Shown here: one piece after another, positions 8,811 through 17,444 of the stretch | How positions within the stretch are numbered: the first letter of the stretch is position 1 | Layout of the letters: each line of letters opens with the position of its first letter | Assembly (NCBI GenBank): GCA_951812315.1 | Contig: CATOSA010000032.1 | Coordinates: 186,001 to 250,000 of the forward strand | Direction of reading: 5' to 3' | Source: an uncultured Burkholderiales bacterium | GTDB taxonomy: Bacteria; Pseudomonadota; Gammaproteobacteria; Burkholderiales; Eutrophovitaceae | Length of the DNA stretch: 64,000 nt | Made by a program: the position numbers and the translations under genes | The notes under the pieces: model-generated | Seen by the model: the letters and a program-made list of their open reading frames with translations, nothing else | Told to the model about the DNA's origin: nothing | Databases searched by the model: none

Positions 8811-9788
8811 GTGCCTGTCCCTTCGACGGAATTGGTTTCAAGACTGCGCAATGGTGATTTGCGTGCAGCGGGACGGCTGATGTCGCGAGCAGAAGCCGGC
8901 AGCGAAGAAGTGCGCCCGGCTCTGGGCGAGGTCTACAAAGCAGCCGGACATGCGCACATCCTTGGGCTGACAGGGGTACCCGGCAGCGGAAAGTCGACCA
9001 TGGTCAGCAAACTGGTGCAAGCCGTCCGCAAGGACGGACGAAAAGTCGGCGTCATCGCGATCGATCCGTCGAGCCCGTTTTCCGGCGGTGCGATACTGGG
9101 CGATCGCATTCGCATGAGTACTCACACGATGGACGACGGCGTATACATCCGCAGCATGGCCACGCGCGGCTCAACCGGTGGCCTTGCGCGCTCGGCGCTT
9201 GCGGCAGTCGATATTCTAGATGCCGCAGGGTTCGACCTCGTCATCATAGAAACAGTCGGCGTGGGGCAAGACGAGGTCGAAATTGCACGGGCTTCGCACA
9301 CCACCGTCGTCGTGTCCGCACCCGGGCTTGGTGACGACGTGCAGGCCATCAAGGCCGGCATTCTGGAGATTGCGGACATTCATGTCGTCAGCAAGTGTGA
9401 CCGGCCCGATTCGAACCGCACCATTACCGATCTCAAGACCATGCTCGCAATGGGCATCAACGTATCCATCAAGAACAATGAAGACAAACCACTGTGGCAA
9501 GTGCCTGTGGTCGGAACCAGCTCGGAATCCGGCGAAGGTATCGACCAGCTGCTCGCCACCATCGACCGGCATCGCGACGCGCACCGCACGACGGCGCTCG
9601 GCACCGAACGTCTACGGCGCATCGCAGAATATCGGACTTTCAAGACCGCCGAAGATTTGTTGCGCAGCCGATTCTTCGTTTCAACCAGTGACAGGGTGTC
9701 CGCCCTCGTCGACCGAATCTCAAGGCGGGAACTTGATCCATTTGCTGCATCGGATGAACTGATGAGCGATCTTGCGCTATACAGGTAA
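8811..9788 (+). CDS. meaH: MeaB/ArgK-type GTPase chaperone of the B12 mutase
   Basis: A 325-residue G3E-family GTPase that loads and protects adenosylcobalamin mutases. Visible motifs are the P-loop GVPGSGKST (near residue 57), DPSSPFSGGAILGDR, the Walker B stretch ending IETVGVGQDEVE, and SKCD as the NKxD equivalent. The start is GTG at 8811, five bases after the hcl stop, and the stop lies two bases before hcmA, so translation is probably coupled along the operon. The symbol follows the dedicated MeaB homologue in hcm clusters; its partner is expected to be HcmAB, not the self-chaperoned IcmF at the window start. Confidence 0.88.
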   Translation: MPVPSTELVSRLRNGDLRAAGRLMSRAEAGSEEVRPALGEVYKAAGHAHILGLTGVPGSGKSTMVSKLVQAVRKDGRKVGVIAIDPSSPFSGGAILGDRIRMSTHTMDDGVYIRSMATRGSTGGLARSALAAVDILDAAGFDLVIIETVGVGQDEVEIARASHTTVVVSAPGLGDDVQAIKAGILEIADIHVVSKCDRPDSNRTITDLKTMLAMGINVSIKNNEDKPLWQVPVVGTSSESGEGIDQLLATIDRHRDAHRTTALGTERLRRIAEYRTFKTAEDLLRSRFFVSTSDRVSALVDRISRRELDPFAASDELMSDLALYR

Positions 9789-9790
9789 AG

Positions 9791-11482
9791 ATGAACGCAC
9801 CGACTGATCCCAAACACGTAGCCGCACTTCAACAACAACTGGAGCTGTGGGAAAAAGACGAGGTTGCCTCGTTTCTGAAGAAGCAACCGGAACGCGAAGA
9901 CCAGTTTCAGACCCATGGCGGTTTCCCGGTCAAACGCACCTATACCGCGCTGGACGTCGCCGACACACCTGTCGAAGACATCGGGCTGCCGGGCCAGTAT
10001 CCGTTTACCCGCGGGCCTTATCCGACCATGTATCGAAGCCGTTTCTGGACGATGCGCCAGATTGCCGGATTCGGTACCGGCGAAGACACGAACAAGCGTT
10101 TCAAGTACCTCATCTCGCAGGGTCAGACCGGGTTGTCTACCGATTTCGACATGCCGACCTTGATGGGCTATGACTCGGACCACGCGATGAGCGAAGGCGA
10201 AGTGGGCCGCGAAGGTGTCGCCGTGGATACGCTGGCCGACATGGAGGCCTTGTTCGATGGCATCGGCCTGGAAAATATTTCCGTGTCGATGACGATCAAC
10301 CCGACCGCATGGATTCTTCTGGCAATGTACATCGTACTTGCGCAAGAACGCGGCAACGACCTGAACAGACTGTCGGGCACGGTACAGGCTGACATTCTCA
10401 AGGAATACATGGCGCAAAAGGAGTACATCTATCCGATTGCGCCTTCGGTGCGCATTGTTCGCGACTGCATTACCTACTGCGCCGAGAACATGAAGCGCTA
10501 CAACCCGATCAACATTTCCGGTTACCACATCAGCGAAGCCGGCGCGTCGCCGATACACGAAGTTGCGTTCACGATGGCGAACGCAATTACCTACGTCGAG
10601 GAAGTACTCGAAACCGGAATGGACGTCGACGCATTCGCACCGCGCCTGGCTTTTTATTGGGTGTGCCAGTCGGACTTTTTCGAGGAAATCGCAAAATTCC
10701 GCGCGTCGCGCCGGGTGTGGGCAAAGATCATGAAAGAACGTTTTGGCGCAAAGAAGCCCGAGTCAATGCGTTTGCGTTTTCATTGCCAGACTGCCGCCGC
10801 AACATTGACCAAGCCGCAGTACAAGGTCAACGTCATGCGCACCACGGTACAGGCGCTTGCTGCTGTTCTGGGCGGTGCGCAAAGCCTGCACACCAACGGA
10901 ATGGATGAAGCATTTGCGATTCCCACCGAAGAAGCGATGAAGATTGCGCTGCGCACGCAGCAGGTGATCGCTGACGAGACCGGCGTGGCAAATGTCATTG
11001 ATCCGCTCGGTGGGTCCTACTATCTGGAAAACCTGACGACCGAATACGAGACCCGGATTTTTGCGATTCTCGACGAAGTACGTGAGCGCGGCGGCACGAT
11101 CAAACTGATCGAAGAAGGCTGGTTCCAGAAGAATATTTCTGATTTCGCCTATGAAACGGCGCTGCGAAAACAAAGCGGATCAAAACCGGTTATCGGTGTG
11201 AACAAGTACGTCGAAAGTGAAGAGAACGTGGACATTGAAACGCATCCGTATGATCCGGATACCGCGAAACGACAGATTGATCGCCTAAGGCATGTGCGCG
11301 CCACCCGCGATGAAACCAAAGTGCAAAAACTCCTCGACGAGTTGCTCGTGATCGCCAGGGACGAGTCGCGCAACATCATGCCCATCACAATCGAACTGGT
11401 ACGAAACGGCGCATCTATGGGTGACATCGTCGAAAAACTGAGGACAATCTGGGGCACGTACCGCGAAACACCAGTATTCTGA
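9791..11482 (+). CDS. hcmA: 2-Hydroxyisobutyryl-CoA mutase, large subunit
   Basis: The 563-residue TIM-barrel subunit of an adenosylcobalamin-dependent acyl-CoA mutase. The reaction expected is 2-hydroxyisobutyryl-CoA to 3-hydroxybutyryl-CoA. The specificity residues decide the call: I91 in TMRQIAGFG (Tyr in methylmalonyl-CoA mutase, Phe in IcmA), D118 in STDFDMPTLMGYD, and Q209 in MAQKEYIYP (Arg in methylmalonyl-CoA mutase). These equal Ile90, Asp117 and Gln208 of Aquincola HcmA, shifted by one. The whole protein, including the RETPVF C-terminus, matches that enzyme as I recall it. It closes the hcmB-hcl-meaH-hcmA operon. The remaining doubt is exact substrate preference, for example for 2-hydroxyisobutyryl versus pivalyl or isovaleryl esters. 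Confidence 0.9.
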   Translation: MNAPTDPKHVAALQQQLELWEKDEVASFLKKQPEREDQFQTHGGFPVKRTYTALDVADTPVEDIGLPGQYPFTRGPYPTMYRSRFWTMRQIAGFGTGEDTNKRFKYLISQGQTGLSTDFDMPTLMGYDSDHAMSEGEVGREGVAVDTLADMEALFDGIGLENISVSMTINPTAWILLAMYIVLAQERGNDLNRLSGTVQADILKEYMAQKEYIYPIAPSVRIVRDCITYCAENMKRYNPINISGYHISEAGASPIHEVAFTMANAITYVEEVLETGMDVDAFAPRLAFYWVCQSDFFEEIAKFRASRRVWAKIMKERFGAKKPESMRLRFHCQTAAATLTKPQYKVNVMRTTVQALAAVLGGAQSLHTNGMDEAFAIPTEEAMKIALRTQQVIADETGVANVIDPLGGSYYLENLTTEYETRIFAILDEVRERGGTIKLIEEGWFQKNISDFAYETALRKQSGSKPVIGVNKYVESEENVDIETHPYDPDTAKRQIDRLRHVRATRDETKVQKLLDELLVIARDESRNIMPITIELVRNGASMGDIVEKLRTIWGTYRETPVF

Positions 11483-11554
11483 ACAGGCAACTGTTCCAAA
11501 ACATAAAGCCAGTTCTGAACGGAAAACAGTTCTGAGCGCAAAAAAGGTAAAACA

Positions 11555-12622
11555 ATGATTGTTCTTCCCTATCTTGATCACGTCCCGCAAGTTGGAACAA
11601 ATGTCACAACCGATGACTGGGTCACAATCATCGGTCGCGCATACGTCGGTTCGGGCTGCCGCTTCGGCAAGCTGGCAACCCTGCGCGCTGACGGCCACGA
11701 TATTCGTATCGGTTCAGACTGCTGGTTCGGAGAAGCGAGCACCGTGCACATTGCCGATAACATGTATGGCACAAGAGTCGGCGCGCACGTCACGGTCGGA
11801 CGCTTCGGCCTCGTCCACGCATGCACGATCGGCGATAACTGTGTTCTTGGCGAACATGCGGTTGTCATGGACAATTCCGTAGTTGGTCCCGGCGCGGTCA
11901 TTGCCGCCGAAAGTGTGGTCCCGCCCGGCAAACAACTGGACGGCGGCTGGCTTTATGCCGGCACGCCCGCCAGGCCGGTCGAAGAAATCTCACCGGCACG
12001 AGTGGCTGAATTGCACGAATCGATCCGCAACGAATCAATGATCGACAATGTTGAATTTATCCGTGTCAGGACGCCAGTGGGCGCAAATCGCATCGTGCCG
12101 GGGACCGGCATCGACAGCGCCGATGCAGAAGGTGCCTACATCGCGCCGACCGCAGGCATTGCTGGCAAGCTTGAGATGGCGCCTGGTTCGAGTGTCTGGT
12201 TTGCAGTCGAAATGGATGCCGAAGGCGCTACCGTCGAACTCGGCGAAGCAAGCAACATCCAGGATAACTCGCGCCTCTATCTGACCGCAGGGGAAAAGCT
12301 GCGAATCGGGCGAAGAGTTACCGTTGGACACAATGTTCGAATGCATGCCTGCGACATCGAAGACGAAACCATCATCGGCATGGGATCAACGATCGGCAAA
12401 GGGACAGTCGTACGCAAAGGTGCTGTTGTCGCGGCAGGCTCGGTTACGGCGCCCGGTACCGTAGTCGAAGCAGGCATGATCTGGGCAGGGCAGCCGGCAA
12501 GCCGTTCCAAACCGTTATCGGAGCAGAACCGTGCGTTCTTTTCGAAGGGCGTCGATGTCTATATTGGCTATGCGGCCAAATACCGTGCTGCCCGCAACAC
12601 GGCGGACAAAATAGCATCGTAG
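11555..12622 (+). CDS. Tandem gamma-carbonic anhydrase-like hexapeptide protein
   Basis: A 355-residue protein made of two left-handed beta-helix (hexapeptide-repeat) domains, each resembling a gamma-class carbonic anhydrase. In the archetype, zinc is held by three His in the pattern H, H, then H five residues later, contributed by two neighbouring subunits. Domain 1 has H65, R83 and H88, so the middle ligand is lost. Domain 2 has Y242, H259 and H264, so the first ligand is lost. The two halves are therefore complementary, and in a pseudo-hexamer one full site per interface could form. The gene follows hcmA by 72 bases on the same strand and may be part of that transcript. Its role may be carbonic anhydrase, a CoA-linked function or structural; the fusion is unusual. 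Confidence 0.78.
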   Translation: MIVLPYLDHVPQVGTNVTTDDWVTIIGRAYVGSGCRFGKLATLRADGHDIRIGSDCWFGEASTVHIADNMYGTRVGAHVTVGRFGLVHACTIGDNCVLGEHAVVMDNSVVGPGAVIAAESVVPPGKQLDGGWLYAGTPARPVEEISPARVAELHESIRNESMIDNVEFIRVRTPVGANRIVPGTGIDSADAEGAYIAPTAGIAGKLEMAPGSSVWFAVEMDAEGATVELGEASNIQDNSRLYLTAGEKLRIGRRVTVGHNVRMHACDIEDETIIGMGSTIGKGTVVRKGAVVAAGSVTAPGTVVEAGMIWAGQPASRSKPLSEQNRAFFSKGVDVYIGYAAKYRAARNTADKIAS

Positions 12623-12709
12623 GCCTTTCCGTCCATTGGGTCGCCGCGCAGTCACGTTTGCGCGACATCTCTGTGTCGATACAACATTGAGGCCAACTGC
12701 GTCTCGCAT

Positions 12710-13885
12710 ATGACCATCCCGGCCGAACCCGCATCCGCGCGCGCACCGCTAAACCATCGCGCCATCCTCGCGATTGCGGTGCCGATCATGATCTCGAATC
12801 TGTCGACGCCGCTGCTCGGTGTCGTCGATACCGGTGTGATCGGGCAGATTCCGGACGCGTCGCTGATTGGCGCGGTGCTTGTCGCCGCTCAGTGGCCAAT
12901 TCGCGAACTCGCATTCTTCCTGCTCGAGGGCAGTGAAAGAGTCGAGAATCTGGCACGCGATTATTTCGACATTCGCATCTGGGCCGCTCCCGCTACGCTG
13001 GCAAACTATGCGCTGCTCGGCTGGTTCATCGGCCTCGGAAAAGCGCGGGTGGCGCTGGCGCTGCAATTGATTCTGAACGTCAGCAACATGCTGCTGGACG
13101 CGTATCTGGTACTTGTTCTGGACATGGGTGTCAAAGGCGTCGCAATCGGAACCGTGATTGCAGAGTTTCTTGCCGCATTCGCCGGAATCGTCATTGCGCT
13201 ACGGCATCTGCGAGAAATTGGTGGTCACTGGGACCCGGCGCGTTTACTCATTCCGGAGCGGGTCCGGCGAACGCTCATGGTTAACCGGGACATCATGATT
13301 CGATCGCTGTCGCTGATTTTCGTATTCGCCTTTTTCATGGCGCAAGGCGCAAAGTTCGGAGACAACGTTCTCGCTGCCAATGCCGTTCTGATGCACTTTA
13401 TTTCAGTATCTGCATACTTTCTGGACGGTTTCGCTTTCGCAGCGGAGTCCTTCGTCGGCAGAGCGGTGGGCGCGGCACATCGGGCGGGATTCTCGAAAGC
13501 TGCGCGCATGACCACATGGTGGGCAGCGGGTGTGGCACTGTTGTCGACGTCATTTCTGATTGCATTCGGGTCGTCACTGGTCGACATACTCACGGTGGAG
13601 CCAAACGTTCGCGCGATCGCCCGCGAGTTCCTGCCATGGGCGGCGCTCGCACCGCTCGTCGGCGTATGGCGCTTTCAGCTCGACGGCATCTTTATTGGCG
13701 CGACACGAACTGCCGACATGCGCAACGCCATGCTTGTAGCTGCACTCATCTTCCTCGTCGCGTGGTACGCACTGACGCCTTTCGGAAACCACGGTTTGTG
13801 GGCCGCGCTGTACGTGCACTACGCCGCACGCTCACTGACGATGCTGTATTACTTTACCGGTCTGCAGCGTTCCGTTCCAGCGTAG
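12710..13885 (+). CDS. MATE (DinF-type) efflux protein with internal deletion
   Basis: A multidrug and toxin extrusion family transporter of 391 residues; related DinF-type proteins have about 440-450. The N-terminus (IAVPIMISNLSTPLLGVVDT) and everything from residue about 64 on (WPIRELAFFLLEGSE, WAAPATLANYALLGWFIGLG) follow the family well. At residues about 59-63 (near base 12885) the chain jumps from the end of helix 1 to the start of helix 4: the family segment with FLRMGTTGLTAQ is missing, roughly 55 residues, in frame. Two transmembrane helices of the 12 are gone, so the protein is probably inactive, though the frame is intact. It starts the row of damaged genes that ends near 18.7 kb. 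Confidence 0.75.
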   Translation: MTIPAEPASARAPLNHRAILAIAVPIMISNLSTPLLGVVDTGVIGQIPDASLIGAVLVAAQWPIRELAFFLLEGSERVENLARDYFDIRIWAAPATLANYALLGWFIGLGKARVALALQLILNVSNMLLDAYLVLVLDMGVKGVAIGTVIAEFLAAFAGIVIALRHLREIGGHWDPARLLIPERVRRTLMVNRDIMIRSLSLIFVFAFFMAQGAKFGDNVLAANAVLMHFISVSAYFLDGFAFAAESFVGRAVGAAHRAGFSKAARMTTWWAAGVALLSTSFLIAFGSSLVDILTVEPNVRAIAREFLPWAALAPLVGVWRFQLDGIFIGATRTADMRNAMLVAALIFLVAWYALTPFGNHGLWAALYVHYAARSLTMLYYFTGLQRSVPA

Positions 13886-13966
13886 CACCACTGCCCGGAC
13901 GACTTTGTCCGAACCGCGAGAGGCCTGCTATGCTGGACATTTATGTCTTCAATCCGAGGTGCAAGG

Positions 13967-14992
13967 ATGTTTCGTGACAGACGACAATTCGTAAAGCTCA
14001 GCGCGTTTCTGGTCGCGTTCTCTTTGGTGACCCTTGGCATCAGCGCCAAGGCGGAAACCATGCGGCAATATCGGCTGCAGAAAGGCGGCTCTGCTTATCA
14101 ACTCGAACTGACGACCGCACCCGTACCCACAATCAGTGCTGACGAGATTCTGGTCAAGGTGCACGCCGCGTCGCTCAACCGCCGCGATATATATGTCATC
14201 CAGGGTTGGTACCCCGGACCGCCGGTCACTGGAAAAGTGCCGCTCTCTGACGGAGCGGGTGAAGTAGTCGCTGTAGGTAACAACGTGACCCGGTTTAGTG
14301 TTGGCGATCGCGTATCGGGCACCTTCTTCACAAACTGGAAAGGCGGCAAATTCCATCGGTCGGCATTAGCCTCCGCCCGCGGCGGCGCGGTGGATGGCAT
14401 GTTGTCCGAAATGATCGTCGCGACCGAAAACGATCTGGTCAACATACCGGCGCACTTGTCCTATGAAGAAGCGGCAACACTGCCTTGTGCCGGCGTGACG
14501 GCATGGAACGGACTCTTCAAGGCAGGCAACCTCCAGCAAGGTGACTACGTACTGCTGGAAGGTACAGGCGGCGTTTCGACTTTCGGATTGTTGTTCTCCG
14601 CTGCCGCAGGTGCGAAGCCGATTATCACCAGTTCAAAAGACGCAAAGCTCGAGAAGGCGCGCGGCATGGGCGCGATCGGCACCGCGAATTACATGAAGAA
14701 CGCTGAGTGGGGTGATGAAGTACGCAACATTACTGGCGGAAGAGGCGTAGACCACGTACTCGAAGTCGGCGGCGAAAGAACCCTCCCGCAGGCGGTCAAG
14801 GCCCTGGCCGATGGCGGTCATATTGCAATCATCGGCGGACTGTCAGGATTCGGCGCGTCACTCAATACGACGGACCTGCTTGGTCGCTCGGCATCAGCAA
14901 CCGGAATCTACGTGGGTTCTCGCGAAGATCATCTGGCGATGAACGCGTTAATCGAGAAACACTTCTTCAAAATCCGGATACAGAACAAGTAA
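13967..14992 (+). CDS. Tat-signal MDR-family zinc-free oxidoreductase, 3' end replaced
   Basis: A quinone-oxidoreductase-like member of the medium-chain dehydrogenase superfamily. ATG 13967 follows GAGGTGCAAGG and gives a signal sequence with RDRRQFVK, close to the twin-arginine consensus, then a hydrophobic stretch and AKA-ET; export of a folded NAD(P)-bound protein by Tat is plausible. The catalytic domain runs from MRQYRLQKGG through the GroES-like part and the nucleotide-binding part (LEGTGGVSTFG, DHVLEVGGE). The family C-terminus should continue for some 30-35 residues after NALIEKH, but here the frame reads FFKIRIQNK and stops. That tail is encoded by the end of the convergent cyclase gene read backwards, so the 3' end was lost by a rearrangement at about 14962. 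Confidence 0.72.
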   Translation: MFRDRRQFVKLSAFLVAFSLVTLGISAKAETMRQYRLQKGGSAYQLELTTAPVPTISADEILVKVHAASLNRRDIYVIQGWYPGPPVTGKVPLSDGAGEVVAVGNNVTRFSVGDRVSGTFFTNWKGGKFHRSALASARGGAVDGMLSEMIVATENDLVNIPAHLSYEEAATLPCAGVTAWNGLFKAGNLQQGDYVLLEGTGGVSTFGLLFSAAAGAKPIITSSKDAKLEKARGMGAIGTANYMKNAEWGDEVRNITGGRGVDHVLEVGGERTLPQAVKALADGGHIAIIGGLSGFGASLNTTDLLGRSASATGIYVGSREDHLAMNALIEKHFFKIRIQNK

Positions 14993-16308
14993 TCTCTCGG
15001 CTGAACCCTTGGCCTCTTTAGCTCTACCAAGCTGCGCGTGCATCAAGAAGAAATCCGGCATCTGAATTTGCAACGCGTATTCAAGCGCACTTTCAAAATC
15101 ACCCTTTTGATAGTGATATGCCATTGGCACGAAGTTGTACCAACCTGGATGATTCGGATTGAGCGCCGACGCTTTAGTCATCAGGGCATATCCACGCTCC
15201 ATCTGCCAGAGAAAAAGTACTTCTCGGCAATGTCCGCCAGCGCGTACGGGTGATTCGGATTGTGTTCAATAGCCCGATCGGCGGCTGCATTAAAGTCGTC
15301 AAGTTCTTGCCGATGAAAGTGGACCATAGCGAGCGCATGCTGACCAAACTCACCCCTTGCATCAAGTCGAACCGATTCTTTAGCCGCATTCAGCGCCCGA
15401 TCAAGCGATCCTTCCTGTGGATTGAATCCGAAACGGGATTCATCGACATACACATATCCGAGTATCGCCCAGGCATCAGCGTAATTTGGATCAAGCTCGA
15501 CTGTTCGTTCCAGACAGTCCCGAACTTCGCGGTGCAAGCTCTCTGTCGTAATATCGTAGTAACGCAGGCCTAGAAGAACGCACTCATAAGCTACAAGACT
15601 CTCTGTTGGTTTCTCTCTAATTGCATCGAGTTGGCTCAGCGTGATGATCCCTGTCGAATCCGCAATCGTTCCAGCAACCCGGCTGGTAATTTCATCTTGT
15701 ATCTCAAACAAATCTTCGATCGTTAGATCTCGATCGAACGTCTGGGCCCACAAATGTGTCCCATCTTTGGCATCAACCAGCTGCGCCGTCACTCGATAAA
15801 CTCGCACCGGTTCATCAATGTTCTTGACCGAGCGCTCACCGAGAAACTCGAAGCCGAAGTCAAGTTTGCCTCGAACGGCATCCTGGATAGAGTTTGAGAC
15901 GCAGATGCCGCCAGTGTCGGCGAGCGCTTCCATGCGCGCGGCGATGTTTACGCCGTCGCCGTAGATGGTGCCGTCCTGTTTTTCTATGACATCGCCAAGG
16001 TTAAGTCCGATGCGAAAGTGCATTTGCCTGTGTTCGGGCAACCCGGCATTCAGTGTTTCGATTGCGCTCTGAATCTCGACCGCAGCCTGCACGGCTTCGA
16101 CCGCGCTAACGAATTCGGCGAGGATGTTGTCACCCGGCGCGTTGACGACACGCCCTTCGTGACGATTGACGATGCTTTCAATTTCGGCGCGATACTTCGA
16201 AATTGTTTCAACGGTCGCAGCTTCGTCATCGGACATGAGCTTGCTGTAGCCGACGACGTCAGCGCTCAGGATTGCGGCCAGCTTGCGCCTGACTTTCTCC
16301 TCGACCAT
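14948..16308 (-). pseudogene. Class III adenylate/guanylate cyclase with TPR-like tail, disrupted
   Basis: The N-terminus from Met 16308 is a class III cyclase catalytic domain: LSADVVGYSKLMSDDE, GDNILAEF, YGDGVNIAARME. Homologues then have a transmembrane helix and a TolB-like region before TAQLVDA; here the cyclase end EPVRVYRV is joined straight to TAQLVDAKDGTHLW (near 15785), an in-frame loss of perhaps 130-150 residues. The tetratricopeptide-like part continues to YFFSGRW, where the frame stops at 15181. It resumes in another frame (ERGYALMTKASALNPNHPGWY) from about 15200, so one indel lies there. The final residues LYPDFEE run into the end of the convergent dehydrogenase, so the 3' end is lost too. 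Three lesions argue for a dead gene, although the soluble cyclase domain alone could still be made. Confidence 0.75.
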
Positions 16309-16499
16309 CCGCGCAGAATAGCGCAATGCATTGGACAGTAACAACGCATCCCTGACCTGCCGAAGCGTGCAGTGCAGCATCGGATTGAGAAACAACAACG
16401 CTGTCACGGTTTGCCGGATGCTATATTGCGTAAAGGCGACCCGATTCGCTACAAGCGCCGACACTGGCGCGCAAGGGAAAACAGTCTCGGATTACAACA

Positions 16500-17390
16500 A
16501 TGCAAACAATCAATCTCATGGCATCGCACCACTCCGCGTTCTACAGTCCATTCATTTCGTGCATTGTCGGCGGGTTTCTGGAAAAGGAAGGACTCGAGGG
16601 CACTTACCAGGTCGTTGGCGCGGGTCAGAGCACGGGCGCCGAGATCGCGTCCGGCAGAATGGATGTCGGACAATCGGCGGTGTCGGCAAGCTGGACCCCG
16701 CTCGAAAAAGGCGGCAAACCCGACTTCGTGCACTTCGCCCAGATCAATCGATTTGACGGCTTCATCATCGCAGCCCGAGAGCCGGACGCTTCATTCAGTT
16801 GGTCGAAGTTGAAGGGCAGGAAACTCCTGCACGTACATGGCGGACAACCGCAGGCAATGCTGCGCTATGGTCTGCACAAGGAAGGCATGGATCTGAACGC
16901 GCTTGACACCATCGAGTCAAAAGGCGGCGATCAGATGATGCAGCAATGGGCATCAGGCGAAGGGGACTATTTTCACGAGCAAGGTGCCTATCCGCAGCAA
17001 CTCGAACATCTCGGTACCGGCCACGTCGTGGCGGCGGTCGGTCCGTCCATCGGACCGGTGGCGTTCAGCAGCCTGGCGTGCCGCCGGGACTGGGTCGACT
17101 CGGATATCGCAAAACGCTTCACGGTGGCCTACCGGGCATCGCGCAACTGGGTGAATACTGCAGACCCGATGGAAGTCGCGAAAGCCGAGGCCAGCTTCTT
17201 TCCGGACATGGCAGTTGAAGCCATCGCCGCCGCTGTCACCTTCTATCAGAAACTCGATAACTGGGGCGGCGGACTTGCAATTGACCCGCAACACTATGAG
17301 ACCGCGCTCGACGTGTTCGAGCATTCAAATCTGATTTCGAAACGCCACCGGTACAGCGACGTAGTTGTCGCACCGCCTGAAACGGCGTAG
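16500..17390 (+). CDS. NMT1/THI5-like substrate-binding protein without signal peptide
   Basis: A 296-residue protein with the fold of ABC-transporter periplasmic binding proteins for thiamine precursors, nitrate or sulfonates (NMT1/THI5-like). The visible pattern includes QSTGAEIASGRMDVGQSAVS, DGFIIAAREP, LKGRKLLHVHGG and QWASGEGDYFHEQG. It starts at once with the first beta strand (MQTINLMASHH), so no export signal is present, and no permease or ATPase gene lies beside it. It may act in the cytoplasm, like the yeast THI5 enzymes, or be a sensor; this is inference. It is the only undamaged gene between 12.7 and 18.7 kb, and it is divergent from the cyclase pseudogene. Confidence 0.65.
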   Translation: MQTINLMASHHSAFYSPFISCIVGGFLEKEGLEGTYQVVGAGQSTGAEIASGRMDVGQSAVSASWTPLEKGGKPDFVHFAQINRFDGFIIAAREPDASFSWSKLKGRKLLHVHGGQPQAMLRYGLHKEGMDLNALDTIESKGGDQMMQQWASGEGDYFHEQGAYPQQLEHLGTGHVVAAVGPSIGPVAFSSLACRRDWVDSDIAKRFTVAYRASRNWVNTADPMEVAKAEASFFPDMAVEAIAAAVTFYQKLDNWGGGLAIDPQHYETALDVFEHSNLISKRHRYSDVVVAPPETA

Positions 17391-17444
17391 ATCATTTTCC
17401 GGTCAATCACTGACGCACTGCAAATGGCGTCATCTCTTTAGTTC

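Noticed and set aside
9380-10558. A 392-residue open frame on the minus strand across meaH and hcmA
   Set aside because: It is antisense to two strongly conserved genes and rich in Arg/His/Val of the mirror-frame kind; no motif or family is visible.
9791-11482. Methylmalonyl-CoA mutase as the name for the large mutase subunit
   Set aside because: The Tyr and Arg that bind the methylmalonyl carboxylate are Ile91 and Gln209 here, and the small subunit and ligase context fit hcm.
14960-15600. Plus-strand frames between the dehydrogenase and 15.6 kb
   Set aside because: They are antisense to the TPR-like part of the cyclase pseudogene and show no own homology.
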